Below, piece after piece: positions 32,386 to 39,660 of a DNA stretch of 64,000 bases. The first letter of the stretch is position 1, and the number at the start of each line of letters is the position of its first letter. A program made the translations under genes and the position numbers. Source of the DNA: Desulfosporosinus meridiei DSM 13257 (GTDB lineage: Bacteria > Bacillota > Desulfitobacteriia > Desulfitobacteriales > Desulfitobacteriaceae). Under the pieces are notes generated by a model. That model was not told the DNA's origin and did not search any database. It saw only the letters and a list, made by a program, of their open reading frames with translations. The stretch is taken from assembly GCF_000231385.2 (NCBI RefSeq), contig NC_018515.1, forward strand, positions 2,810,501 through 2,874,500, given 5' to 3'.

Positions 32386-32883
32386 AACTTCTGCTCCTTT
32401 TAACTTTCTTTACCACAAAAAAAGAAATAATTGTCACTCTCGCCCCAATTGTCTCTCTTACCTCTGCGCTCAATTTTATCTTCAACTGCCTCTTAACGCA
32501 ACTGCATTGGAATATAATAGATTCTCTTCCCCTTAATGCAGCTGGACTTTCTACCAAAATCCGCTTTGATTTTGTTAAGAGCTATGATACAAAAGGTGTG
32601 GCAATTTGCGTCTAAGTTATGAGGCCATCGCTTTGGCAAAAACTTGTTAGTAAAATTCAAAAATAATTGGATTAAGGAACGTTATAAGTTAACTGCAATA
32701 GTAAACTATTATCTTTAAACAGACGACTTCAGATTATCACTTTAAATAGAAGTTCTGATTTAATACTTCATTAATCGAAGGGTTAGTTATTATTATTTAA
32801 TCTGATATTATCTACTTGTTCTTTTAAGGATAAACCATTATTATGGGACATAACCAGAATGATCAAAGGAGATGACCCCACCT
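32386..32883. other. About 500-base gap upstream of comFB
   Basis: An AT-rich gap between divergent genes. A short minus-strand frame (32366-32557) overlaps the HD gene start and has no ribosome site, so I do not call it. I see no terminator, RNA element or repeat in the gap beyond ordinary promoter-like AT tracts. Confidence 0.4.
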
Positions 32884-33168
32884 ATGCTTGAGCTTAAAAA
32901 CCATACAGAAATAGTTGTCCAACAGGCGCTTAATAAATATCTCGACAATAACACTCTAAGTTGCTCATGCGAGCGTTGTCGGGCTGATATTATGGCATTG
33001 GCTTTAAATCGACTACCGGCACGCTATTATGTTTCTTCGCGAGGAGAAATAATGACTCAGTTAGAGTCGCAAACATCTCCTGACCAAGCACGCATTATGG
33101 CTGAGGTAGTGCGGGCTGCCCAACAAGTAAGTGCTACACCGTCTCACCAGCATGGTCAAATCATATAG
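32884..33168 (+). CDS. ComFB-family protein
   Basis: A protein of about 94 residues of the late-competence ComFB family. KNHTEIVVQQALNKYLDNN, the zinc-type CSCERCRADIMALALNRLPARYYVS with three Cys, and RGEIMTQLE follow the family core. Members have been reported to bind cyclic dinucleotides, which would connect it to the GGDEF and HD-GYP enzymes of this window. AAAGGAG directly abuts an ATG at 32872, so the ATG at 32884 (MLELKNH) is preferred, though its spacing is long. A small membrane protein is encoded convergently right after it. Confidence 0.85.
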   Translation: MLELKNHTEIVVQQALNKYLDNNTLSCSCERCRADIMALALNRLPARYYVSSRGEIMTQLESQTSPDQARIMAEVVRAAQQVSATPSHQHGQII

Positions 33169-33179
33169 TATAGTATAGC

Positions 33180-33299
33180 CTACTCAGCATTAATCACAGT
33201 TATTACGGATATAACTACCAATACAAATATAGCGAATACCCTAAAAGAATCATTAATTACCGACTTTATGCGTACCGGAGTCCATTCAATTTCTGTCAT
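33180..33299 (-). CDS. Small single-helix membrane protein (39 residues)
   Basis: ATG at 33299 follows GAGGAGGATTGGAA. The peptide begins MTEIEWTPVRIKSVINDS and ends with one transmembrane helix, FRVFAIFVLVVISVITVI, and the tail NAE. An acidic/basic N-terminal patch would face the cytosol. It ends 12 bases from the stop of comFB (convergent), and its start faces the divergent Crp-type gene. No family is recognised; it may be a regulatory peptide of a membrane partner. Confidence 0.6.
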   Translation of the reverse strand: MTEIEWTPVRIKSVINDSFRVFAIFVLVVISVITVINAE

Positions 33300-33381
33300 T
33301 TCCAATCCTCCTCACACTTAGTGTATGTATTTTATTAGATTTGTGAATAGAAAGACCTCAATTTTGAAATGAGGTGAATTC

Positions 33382-34056
33382 ATGCTTAACTCTGAAGACC
33401 TTAGCCGTTTTTCCCTATTTTCGTCTTTAAGTTATCAGGATATCGCACCGCTTCTCCCCTATCTTATAGAACGACGTTACCGTCGGGGTCAGATATTGTT
33501 TGTCGAAGGCGAGATTGGATCATCAGTTTACTTTGTTCTTACCGGGCAAGTTAAACTCAGTAGATCTACTCAAACCGGCGAGAAGCAAATAATTGATTGG
33601 TGTGGCCCCTATGAATGCTTTGCTGAGGTTTTGCTACTAGAGTCTGGTTCATATGCAGCAACTGCTGAAGTAATTAAAGACAGTACATTATTAGTTTTAA
33701 ACAATGAAATAATGCCCCAATTATTAGAAGCTAACCCAGCTCTATCAGTAGCTCTTATACGTACCCTCAGCCGACGATTAAGACTTGCTCAAGAATTTAT
33801 AAGAATTTTAACAAATCGCTCAACCACCGGAATACTTGCAGCCCTTCTTCTTCGCTTAGCACGACCTGCAGTTACAACAGGAAAACCAATTTTTGTAGAT
33901 GCTTCGATGACCCATAGGGATTTAGCCAGCATGATTGGAACATCACGAGAATGTGTCAATCGAGCGATTAATGGTTGGAAGCGGGCAGGGATTTTAAAAC
34001 TGGTTGATGGTCGTTTAGAAATTCTAAAGCCCCATGAACTTGCTGACTGGCCCTAA
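33382..34056 (+). CDS. Crp/Fnr-family transcriptional regulator
   Basis: A 224-residue regulator. It has a cNMP-binding beta-roll (about 15-120) with YRRGQILFVEGEIGSSVYFVL, a dimer helix (about 120-145) and a C-terminal winged HTH (about 150-220) with MTHRDLASMIGTSRECVNRAI as recognition region. The FNR-type N-terminal cysteine cluster is absent, so an Fe-S oxygen sensor is unlikely; the pocket lacks an obvious cAMP Arg-Ser pair. The ATG follows GAGGTGAATTC. The last four bases overlap the convergent hypothetical gene. The target genes are unknown. Confidence 0.9.
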   Translation: MLNSEDLSRFSLFSSLSYQDIAPLLPYLIERRYRRGQILFVEGEIGSSVYFVLTGQVKLSRSTQTGEKQIIDWCGPYECFAEVLLLESGSYAATAEVIKDSTLLVLNNEIMPQLLEANPALSVALIRTLSRRLRLAQEFIRILTNRSTTGILAALLLRLARPAVTTGKPIFVDASMTHRDLASMIGTSRECVNRAINGWKRAGILKLVDGRLEILKPHELADWP

Positions 34057-34910
34057 TTAAACACCATTGAACTTGTGCTTATTGGTCGCTCAAATTGGCA
34101 TATGATCCGCCAACATTCATCCCAGCTTATGTTGGGTTGACGCCGCCAAAAAACCATAGCTGCACGAGTTTTTTCGCACTCTCGGTCATTAAGCAAACTT
34201 TGACTGGGAAGTTTTCCTCCCCAAGCATTGACCCATTCTTGATAACAATGAATCATTTCTGTTGATTGATCTCTCAGATATCGCATAGTATAGACACTTG
34301 TTAACCACTGAATAACCTTATCTTCACTGCCCCTAGCATATACTTGGCCATCCAAGTCAGTCCCAGCCACTAATAAAAGCAAGAATAAGAAGTGTACTCT
34401 AACAGCTTGCCGCAATGTTTCCGGATTGATCTCATTTAGCTCCGCAAATCGTCCTAAAGGTTTCAAAAACAATTTAACCGAAGGATCTCGATAATTACAT
34501 ATTCCAAACGCCGAAAGTGGGATTGGATATACATCTTCCAATCCACTTTCTTGTAATTGTCCAACTAACTCACGTTCAGCTTGGACTAGACGTTGTTCTT
34601 TTAACAGGAGTTGCTCCGCAGTTTCTCGCAAGAAGGATTCTGCCTCTTTTGGACGCTCTGGAAGGGAATCTGCCCATTCGCGCAAACGTGATCGCTTCGG
34701 CATAAGAATTTCAATAATCGAACCAGTTTCTTGATGTAATAATTTAAAACCTTGTCGAACCCGATCAGGATCTCGATACAGACCCCTCATAAGGGTTTCA
34801 GCTGGTTGGGGAATTTCTACAGATTCCTCAAACCGTACGACTACTTCTCCATTTCGCTGTGGAAACTTGAGTCCCATAGCCTTTTCAATCTCTAATCTTA
34901 TTGAAGACAT
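34053..34910 (-). CDS. Conserved hypothetical protein (285 residues)
   Basis: I do not recognise the family. The protein is soluble, with a charged helical middle (SLPERPKEAESFLRETAEQL, about 85-120, coiled-coil-like). A hydrophobic helix RQAVRVHFLFLLLLVAGTDL lies near 170-190, and a Trp-rich C-terminus (VFWRRQPNISWDECWRII). The helical stretch could be a buried core rather than a membrane span. It overlaps the convergent Crp/Fnr gene by four bases and is divergent from the helicase gene, so no operon partner is evident. Confidence 0.65.
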   Translation of the reverse strand: MSSIRLEIEKAMGLKFPQRNGEVVVRFEESVEIPQPAETLMRGLYRDPDRVRQGFKLLHQETGSIIEILMPKRSRLREWADSLPERPKEAESFLRETAEQLLLKEQRLVQAERELVGQLQESGLEDVYPIPLSAFGICNYRDPSVKLFLKPLGRFAELNEINPETLRQAVRVHFLFLLLLVAGTDLDGQVYARGSEDKVIQWLTSVYTMRYLRDQSTEMIHCYQEWVNAWGGKLPSQSLLNDRECEKTRAAMVFWRRQPNISWDECWRIICQFERPISTSSMVFN

Positions 34911-35047
34911 GTCTGATCCCCCCTAGCCTTGTCTCTAGTTTCATCCTATGGATTCAACCATTAATTCAGACCATGCCTGTATAAATTTGACCATTATTCA
35001 TTGCTTTGTTAAAATTAGTAAAACATATCAGAAACGAGCTGACTAAA

Positions 35048-37297
35048 ATGTCGAAGCGCACTTATCACGAAATGAGCCTGGACCCTTTTCAAGAAGAGGC
35101 TCTTGATGCCATTGATGCTGGCAAATCAGTTATTGTTGCTGCACCTACTGGTACTGGGAAAACCCTTGTTGCGGATTATTTAATAGAAAAGGCCATGAAA
35201 GAACATTTAAGAGTAATCTATACCGCACCAATCAAAGCACTCAGTAATCAGAAGTTTAGGGACTTTAAAAAAATGTTCGGAGAAGAAGCTGTAGGGATAA
35301 TGACAGGAGATGTAGTTCTCAATCCCAATGCTCCTCTACTAATTATGACGACGGAGGTATTTCGCAATCAAGTTATCACTGAAGATCCGTCCCTAGAGTT
35401 TGTATCTCACATTGTTTTTGATGAAATTCACTGGCTGAATGACGAAGAGCGTGGGACAGTGTGGGAAGAATCAATTATTTTAGCCCCTCCAAAAATGAAG
35501 ATACTTGGCCTAAGCGCTACAATTGCTAATGCCAAACATCTCGTGGACTGGATTGAATCGATTCGGCACGAAGAGGTTGCTCTTATTGAAGAACATAATC
35601 GAGTCGTACCCTTAGAGTACTTTTACTATACAAAAGACACCGGCCTTGTCGACTACGATCAACTATGGCGCTACTACCGCCGGAAACTTAAAGATCGAAC
35701 AAATGACGAAAACCCCTTTGGCCCTACGACCCACTTAGACCTCATTCGAACCATACAACGCCATCATCTGCCAGCACTTTTTTTTGTTTTTAGCCGAAGA
35801 CAATGTGCTATCAAAGCAATGGAATTAGCTAATATTTCTAACTATCTAAAACCTGCCGAACGAAAAATTGTTGAAGATAGATTTATTCATCTCTTTGGTT
35901 CTGAGTTTGACTGGTCATCTTCAACACGTCAACTTAAACGGTTATGTTCAAAGGGGATAGCTTATCATCATGCTGGTTTACTGCCCTCTCAAAAGGTTAT
36001 CGTCGAAGAACTATTTCTGGAAAGGCTTATTAAAGTCCTCTACTGCACAGAAACATTTAGCGTTGGCATCAACTATCCTGTCAAGGCTGTCTGTTTTGAT
36101 TCATTAAATAAATACGATGGCAGAAATTTTCGGCCTCTTGCCAATCATGAATTTTTTCAGATGTCCGGCAGGGCAGGACGCCGTGGTCTGGATGAAAAAG
36201 GCTATTCCTTCGCCTTAGTTGATCTGGGCTATATGGAAAAAAGTCCTCCGCCAAAATTCCAGTTAAATCGCCTAGAACCTCTAACCAGTCAATTTCGACT
36301 TACGTACAATACTGTCCTTAATCTAACAGCGACATTATCACAGGCACAAATAGAAATCTATTTCCAAAAGAGTTTTTCATCCTACAGCTACAAGCTGAGC
36401 TCAGAGAGGCTTAATTTAGAATTAGCCCAGATTCAGCAAAAGCTTGAAGGTACTCATCAGTATATTTGCGGAGAGGTCGGCTCCTTTAACTGTCCCCTAA
36501 AACACCATCCCAAGCGAAAAGAGTTAGAAAAGCTAAAAAAGACCTATAGATCCTTGGGGCCTCGCAAGCAATCCCGTGTATACGGACGAGAGATGGCTCG
36601 CAAGATACGTACCTGGGAGAAACTTCTCTCTCAGGCTCCGAAAAATTGTACGCCACAGCATCAGGAGAACTGTTTTGCTCAAAGTAAGTCTTACTTAGCG
36701 ATCAAACAGCAGCAGCAGGAACTTCAAAATGCCTTGGCAGCCCTTCCTGCAGAAAACGCTTTTCTTCAGGAATTTGAATTTAAGAAAAACCACCTCAGAC
36801 AGATTGGCTACTTAAGAGGTGATGAATTATTGCCTCGCGGAACCTGCGCTAGTCGTATTTATGTTCAAGAACTTTTAGTAACCGAACTAATATACTCAGA
36901 TATTTTTACACAATTAGATGATGATCAACTCAATGCCTTACTTTCCAGCGTTGATTTTGAAGCTCGAAAAAATGACATGTTTCAAAAAACAAGCGTCTTT
37001 GATGCAAACCCTGTTAAAGAAATCGCTGAGTATATTCAAAGTATCTGCGGACAAGATTCCATTAGATTTGATCCGCGGGTGGCCGGGATTACCCACGCGT
37101 GGAGCCAAGGCAGTACGTTTATTGAAGTCCAAGCTATGTGCAACCTGGACGAAGGGGATATCATCAGTGTTTTTAGACGCACTATTGACCTCATGCGGCA
37201 GATGAGAGATGCTGTAAGTGACTCTGCCCTGCGTACCCGGTTGAAGGTATGCATGGAGAAGCTAGACCGGGATGAAGCTGCAATAATGGAACTCTAA
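35048..37297 (+). CDS. Ski2/Mtr4-like DExH-box helicase
   Basis: A superfamily 2 helicase of about 749 residues. Motif I is APTGTGKTLVADYL, Ia YTAPIKALSNQKFRDFK, II DEIHWLNDEERG, III LSATIANAKHL, V TETFSVGINYPVKAV and VI QMSGRAGRRGLD. The C-terminal part has a Cys/His insertion (CGEVGSFNCPLKHHPKRKE) and a helical region ending in the DSHCT-like PVKEIAEYIQS...VFRRTIDLMRQMRD block. Ski2-type helicases unwind structured RNA for exosome-like decay; bacterial versions are rarer. The longest frame starts at TTG 35006; ATG at 35048 is preferred although its ribosome site is weak. Confidence 0.88.
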   Translation: MSKRTYHEMSLDPFQEEALDAIDAGKSVIVAAPTGTGKTLVADYLIEKAMKEHLRVIYTAPIKALSNQKFRDFKKMFGEEAVGIMTGDVVLNPNAPLLIMTTEVFRNQVITEDPSLEFVSHIVFDEIHWLNDEERGTVWEESIILAPPKMKILGLSATIANAKHLVDWIESIRHEEVALIEEHNRVVPLEYFYYTKDTGLVDYDQLWRYYRRKLKDRTNDENPFGPTTHLDLIRTIQRHHLPALFFVFSRRQCAIKAMELANISNYLKPAERKIVEDRFIHLFGSEFDWSSSTRQLKRLCSKGIAYHHAGLLPSQKVIVEELFLERLIKVLYCTETFSVGINYPVKAVCFDSLNKYDGRNFRPLANHEFFQMSGRAGRRGLDEKGYSFALVDLGYMEKSPPPKFQLNRLEPLTSQFRLTYNTVLNLTATLSQAQIEIYFQKSFSSYSYKLSSERLNLELAQIQQKLEGTHQYICGEVGSFNCPLKHHPKRKELEKLKKTYRSLGPRKQSRVYGREMARKIRTWEKLLSQAPKNCTPQHQENCFAQSKSYLAIKQQQQELQNALAALPAENAFLQEFEFKKNHLRQIGYLRGDELLPRGTCASRIYVQELLVTELIYSDIFTQLDDDQLNALLSSVDFEARKNDMFQKTSVFDANPVKEIAEYIQSICGQDSIRFDPRVAGITHAWSQGSTFIEVQAMCNLDEGDIISVFRRTIDLMRQMRDAVSDSALRTRLKVCMEKLDRDEAAIMEL

Positions 37298-37310
37298 AAA
37301 ACTATACTAT

Positions 37311-37355
37311 AAATGATGAACGGGAAAAGCTCTCAGCTTTTCCCGTTCATCATTT
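37311..37355. terminator. Bidirectional terminator, helicase/rubredoxin
   Basis: A perfect 21-bp stem with a CTC loop lies between the helicase gene and the convergent rubredoxin gene. Confidence 0.9.
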
Positions 37356-37406
37356 ATCAACGCAACCGAATCGGAGGCATTTCAAAAATAACTCATATGT
37401 AAAATG

Positions 37407-37568
37407 TTACTCTGAAACCTCGAACATATCTTTACCTACCCCACATAGCGGACATACCCAATCATCAGGAATATCCTCAAAAGCTGTACCAGGTGCAATA
37501 CCGGAATCTGGATCCCCAGCTTCAGGGTCATAGATATAACCGCAGGCTGAACAAACATATTTTTTCAT
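37407..37568 (-). CDS. Rubredoxin
   Basis: A 53-residue rubredoxin. Both iron-binding knuckles are clear: [11 protein letters not shown] at residues 4-14 and [11 protein letters not shown] at 37-47. The conserved [20 protein letters not shown] lies between them. AGGAAAGTTAT precedes the ATG. It transfers one electron, typically to superoxide reductase, rubrerythrin or oxygen reductases in anaerobes. No such partner is adjacent. A strong bidirectional terminator follows it. Confidence 0.97.
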   Translation of the reverse strand: MKKYVCSACGYIYDPEAGDPDSGIAPGTAFEDIPDDWVCPLCGVGKDMFEVSE

Positions 37569-37665
37569 ATAACTTTCCTCCATTTCTAGTTTTAAGAATG
37601 GTATATTATCTATTCTAACATTATCCTCGTTTTTTTGCCAGTTTTCCCATCACTCCTTTCACTTT

Positions 37666-38118
37666 TCACCTTAGTGGAAATCCATCATCAAAACAGATAT
37701 TATATTTTTTCAAAACATAAACCCGAAAATCCTCAGCACATTGGCAAGTCCCCCGATGATCACAAAAACCGACTTCTAATTTACCGGTTAAATGATGATG
37801 CAAAATATGAACATTAACATATAAATGACATACTTGCTCATTTAACTTGATATAGTGTCTCGCAGCAAAATAAAAAAGAATAAACATTGCTAAACTCATT
37901 ACAATACCAACCTTGGGAAATAACCACGGCATTGTTAGCGCTAAAAATCCCAGGGTTAAAACAACAAACATTCCAATCGTTTCCTGGCGTCTTATATACT
38001 TCCACTCATTATATCGCCTTAGAAATTCGTAAAACAACTGCGCCATGCGTACAGAGGGAAAAGGCGGAGTTGATCTCTCTATATTACTATCGACGACGTA
38101 GTGGTAAAGGACCCCCAC
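37666..38118 (-). CDS. Hypothetical membrane protein (150 residues)
   Basis: The family is not recognised. Two adjacent transmembrane helices (GMFVVLTLGFLALTMPWLF, then KVGIVMSLAMFILFYFAA) span about 48-88. A cytosolic N-terminal amphipathic region (AQLFYEFLRRYNEWKYIRRQ) precedes them. The C-terminal part is rich in His and Cys (NVHILHHHLTG, GFCDHRGTCQCAEDF), which suggests metal binding but is not proof. The start appears to be GTG at 38118 behind AAAGGATTAGG. It stands alone between rubredoxin and the HAD gene. Confidence 0.6.
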   Translation of the reverse strand: MGVLYHYVVDSNIERSTPPFPSVRMAQLFYEFLRRYNEWKYIRRQETIGMFVVLTLGFLALTMPWLFPKVGIVMSLAMFILFYFAARHYIKLNEQVCHLYVNVHILHHHLTGKLEVGFCDHRGTCQCAEDFRVYVLKKYNICFDDGFPLR

Positions 38119-38160
38119 CCTAATCCTTCCTTTCTGTATCTTCGCAGTAAACTCGTTAGG

Positions 38161-38240
38161 TTAAAGCAGAACATCGTGCTTCAGCGGGGAATCTACTCAC
38201 TGAAGTAGAATAAGGAACGCCCATTCATAAAGTAGATGGA
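38161..38240 (+). repeat. Dispersed two-hairpin repeat, copy B
   Basis: GCAGAACATCG, then hairpin CTTCAGCG/CACTGAAG (38179-38205, one mismatch), the linker TGAAGTAGAATAAGGAAC and a weak second hairpin CCAT/ATGG (38220-38239). It shares the linker and block order with copies at 12943-13018 and 23678-23766. It sits in the gap between the HAD gene end and the hypothetical membrane protein. Confidence 0.6.
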
Positions 38241-38269
38241 GCTCGGAATTGATAAAAAGCAGGCTAAGA

Positions 38270-38965
38270 TTATAACAAACCGTTACTAATAAGTCGGTAA
38301 AGATTCTCTAGCTGACCTGCATGATGATTCTGATCCTTGGCTTCTAAGGCTTTTTCAACTAAAAAGACCTGCATACCTAGTTCTTGACAGATAAGATCTT
38401 TGTTATGCGTACTTACTAACAAACAACCTTCTGGTCTAACTCCAAGCTTTTCAGCAATTTCATTAAAAAACTCTAGCTGAGGTTTAGTATAGTGGAAGTC
38501 ATCTAAGGACGCAATCACTTTAAATTGTTCCGGATTAAGACCCGTCCAACTAATCTGTTCCCGAATGGCCACTAGCGGGATTAAGGGATCGGAAACTATA
38601 GCTGTTAAAAACCCTTCTTGAATCGACTTAGCTACAACTTTAACCCCTTGGGCATTTGGCTGTACTAGACAACGTAAAGCAGGGAAATCAGCGGTATAAA
38701 ACCTATCAAAGATTTGCTTTATAGTTTGAACAGATTGGCCGGTAGCTTTTGAGAAGTCTTCGAAAAAAGCCTGCATTACTGTTTGTTCATGCTTCGGTTC
38801 CTTTTGAACGTTTTCCATAGATTTTATTAATTGTTTTGTAAACTTATCAGGAGAAATTATATGTGAAAAACGCGGTGCTAATATACCAAGATAATTCTGC
38901 ATAAACTTTGCCATATCAAGATTGGTTAATGTTCCCTCTATGTCAAAGAGAATAGCTTGGATCAC
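38270..38965 (-). CDS. HAD-superfamily hydrolase-like protein
   Basis: A protein of about 231 residues with a Rossmann HAD fold. Motif I reads LFDIEGTLTN: the nucleophile Asp is present and the second acidic residue is Glu, as in MtnC-type enzymes. Motif II is TAIVSDPL, and the motif III Lys may be in FHYTKPQLEFF. Motif IV is unusual (CLLVSTHNKDLI): the usual GDS-x2-D pattern is replaced. The frame from 38998 is too long; TAAGGAGG precedes GTG at 38965, which I take as start. Activity may be altered or lost. No operon partner. Confidence 0.75.
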   Translation of the reverse strand: MIQAILFDIEGTLTNLDMAKFMQNYLGILAPRFSHIISPDKFTKQLIKSMENVQKEPKHEQTVMQAFFEDFSKATGQSVQTIKQIFDRFYTADFPALRCLVQPNAQGVKVVAKSIQEGFLTAIVSDPLIPLVAIREQISWTGLNPEQFKVIASLDDFHYTKPQLEFFNEIAEKLGVRPEGCLLVSTHNKDLICQELGMQVFLVEKALEAKDQNHHAGQLENLYRLISNGLL

Positions 38966-39175
38966 AATTATTATCCTCCTTATTGAGGTCTTAAACACAG
39001 ATGTCTGTGCTCTTAAGTTAATATTCTCCCTTTTTATTTGAAATTCCTTCTAGAAATCTGAGATGTTTAAAGTTAACGAATATTATTCCCACCTTATTAA
39101 ACTTGATTCTATCTACAACTTTCTAGAAATTAATTTCTGCACCGGGTTTTTAGGCTGACCTTAGTTGACGATAAA

Positions 39176-39208
39176 AAAGAACCCCAAAATGATGTCTTGG
39201 GGTTCTTT
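39176..39208 (-). terminator. Intrinsic terminator of an unassigned minus-strand transcript
   Basis: AAAGAACCCCAA / TTGGGGTTCTTT, 12 bp with a 9-base loop and six T residues on the minus strand. No gene ends just before it, so it probably ends an RNA or serves as an attenuator about 210 bases ahead of the HAD gene. Confidence 0.8.
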
Positions 39209-39209
39209 G

Positions 39210-39320
39210 AATCTCAGTTCTTGCAACGACCCGCTCTGTTTTCAGAGGTGCAATCCCTAAGGCACCCTTCCTTTGTATGCTGCAGGCACGTCGGAAGGGC
39301 TAATTAAGTAATAAGGCTTC
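39210..39320 (-). ncRNA. Candidate structured RNA upstream of a terminator
   Basis: On the minus strand three consecutive hairpins can form: CCCTTCC/GGAAGGG enclosing TGC/GCA, GGTGC/GCACC around CTTAGGGATT, and CTCTG/CAGAG around AAAA. A T-run terminator follows (39176-39208). The block is richer in GC than its surroundings. It matches no riboswitch consensus I can recall. It may be a riboswitch-like leader for the HAD gene or a stand-alone RNA. Confidence 0.35.
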
Positions 39321-39660
39321 AGTATCGGATACACCATTCATATCATAAAACGCATTGTATAGATTCTTAAAAAAGTTTGACGAGCATCGATTCATTCTTA
39401 CAACTTAAGCTTTAGTAATAGTTCAAGTCCGACCCTTATAAGCTCTATAACAAAAAACGTCATTTAATGGTTTTCCGCTCTGGCCTCTCTTCTCTAGCCA
39501 ACATCCTTTTTCCTCTAACGATTTCGCTCGCTTTCGTGGCAACACATTGCCTACTTTTTAAGACAAAAGGTTGTTTGCTTTACACTCACTTACTTCTTGC
39601 TGCCCACCGGAAAATCCTTGGCAGAAAAATAAATATTTATCACTAATAATGTAGAACCAG

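Larger units (their letters stand above)
38966..39660. other. About 700-base gap with structured RNA candidate
   Basis: Between the HAD gene and the end of the lactate pair (both minus strand). It carries a strong minus-strand terminator (39176-39208) preceded by three adjacent small stems (39210-39320). The part from 39320 to 39660 is AT-rich, with a poor TATACAAT-like -10 near 39353-39360 on the minus strand. No open frame with a ribosome site was found. Confidence 0.5.

Noticed and set aside
32366-32557. 63-codon minus-strand frame overlapping the HD gene start
   Set aside because: No ribosome site; basic low-information sequence; overlaps a convincing gene.
39210-39320. 6S RNA or SRP RNA for the structured block
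   Set aside because: The long closing stem of 6S RNA and the GGAAGCAGC core of SRP RNA are not found.
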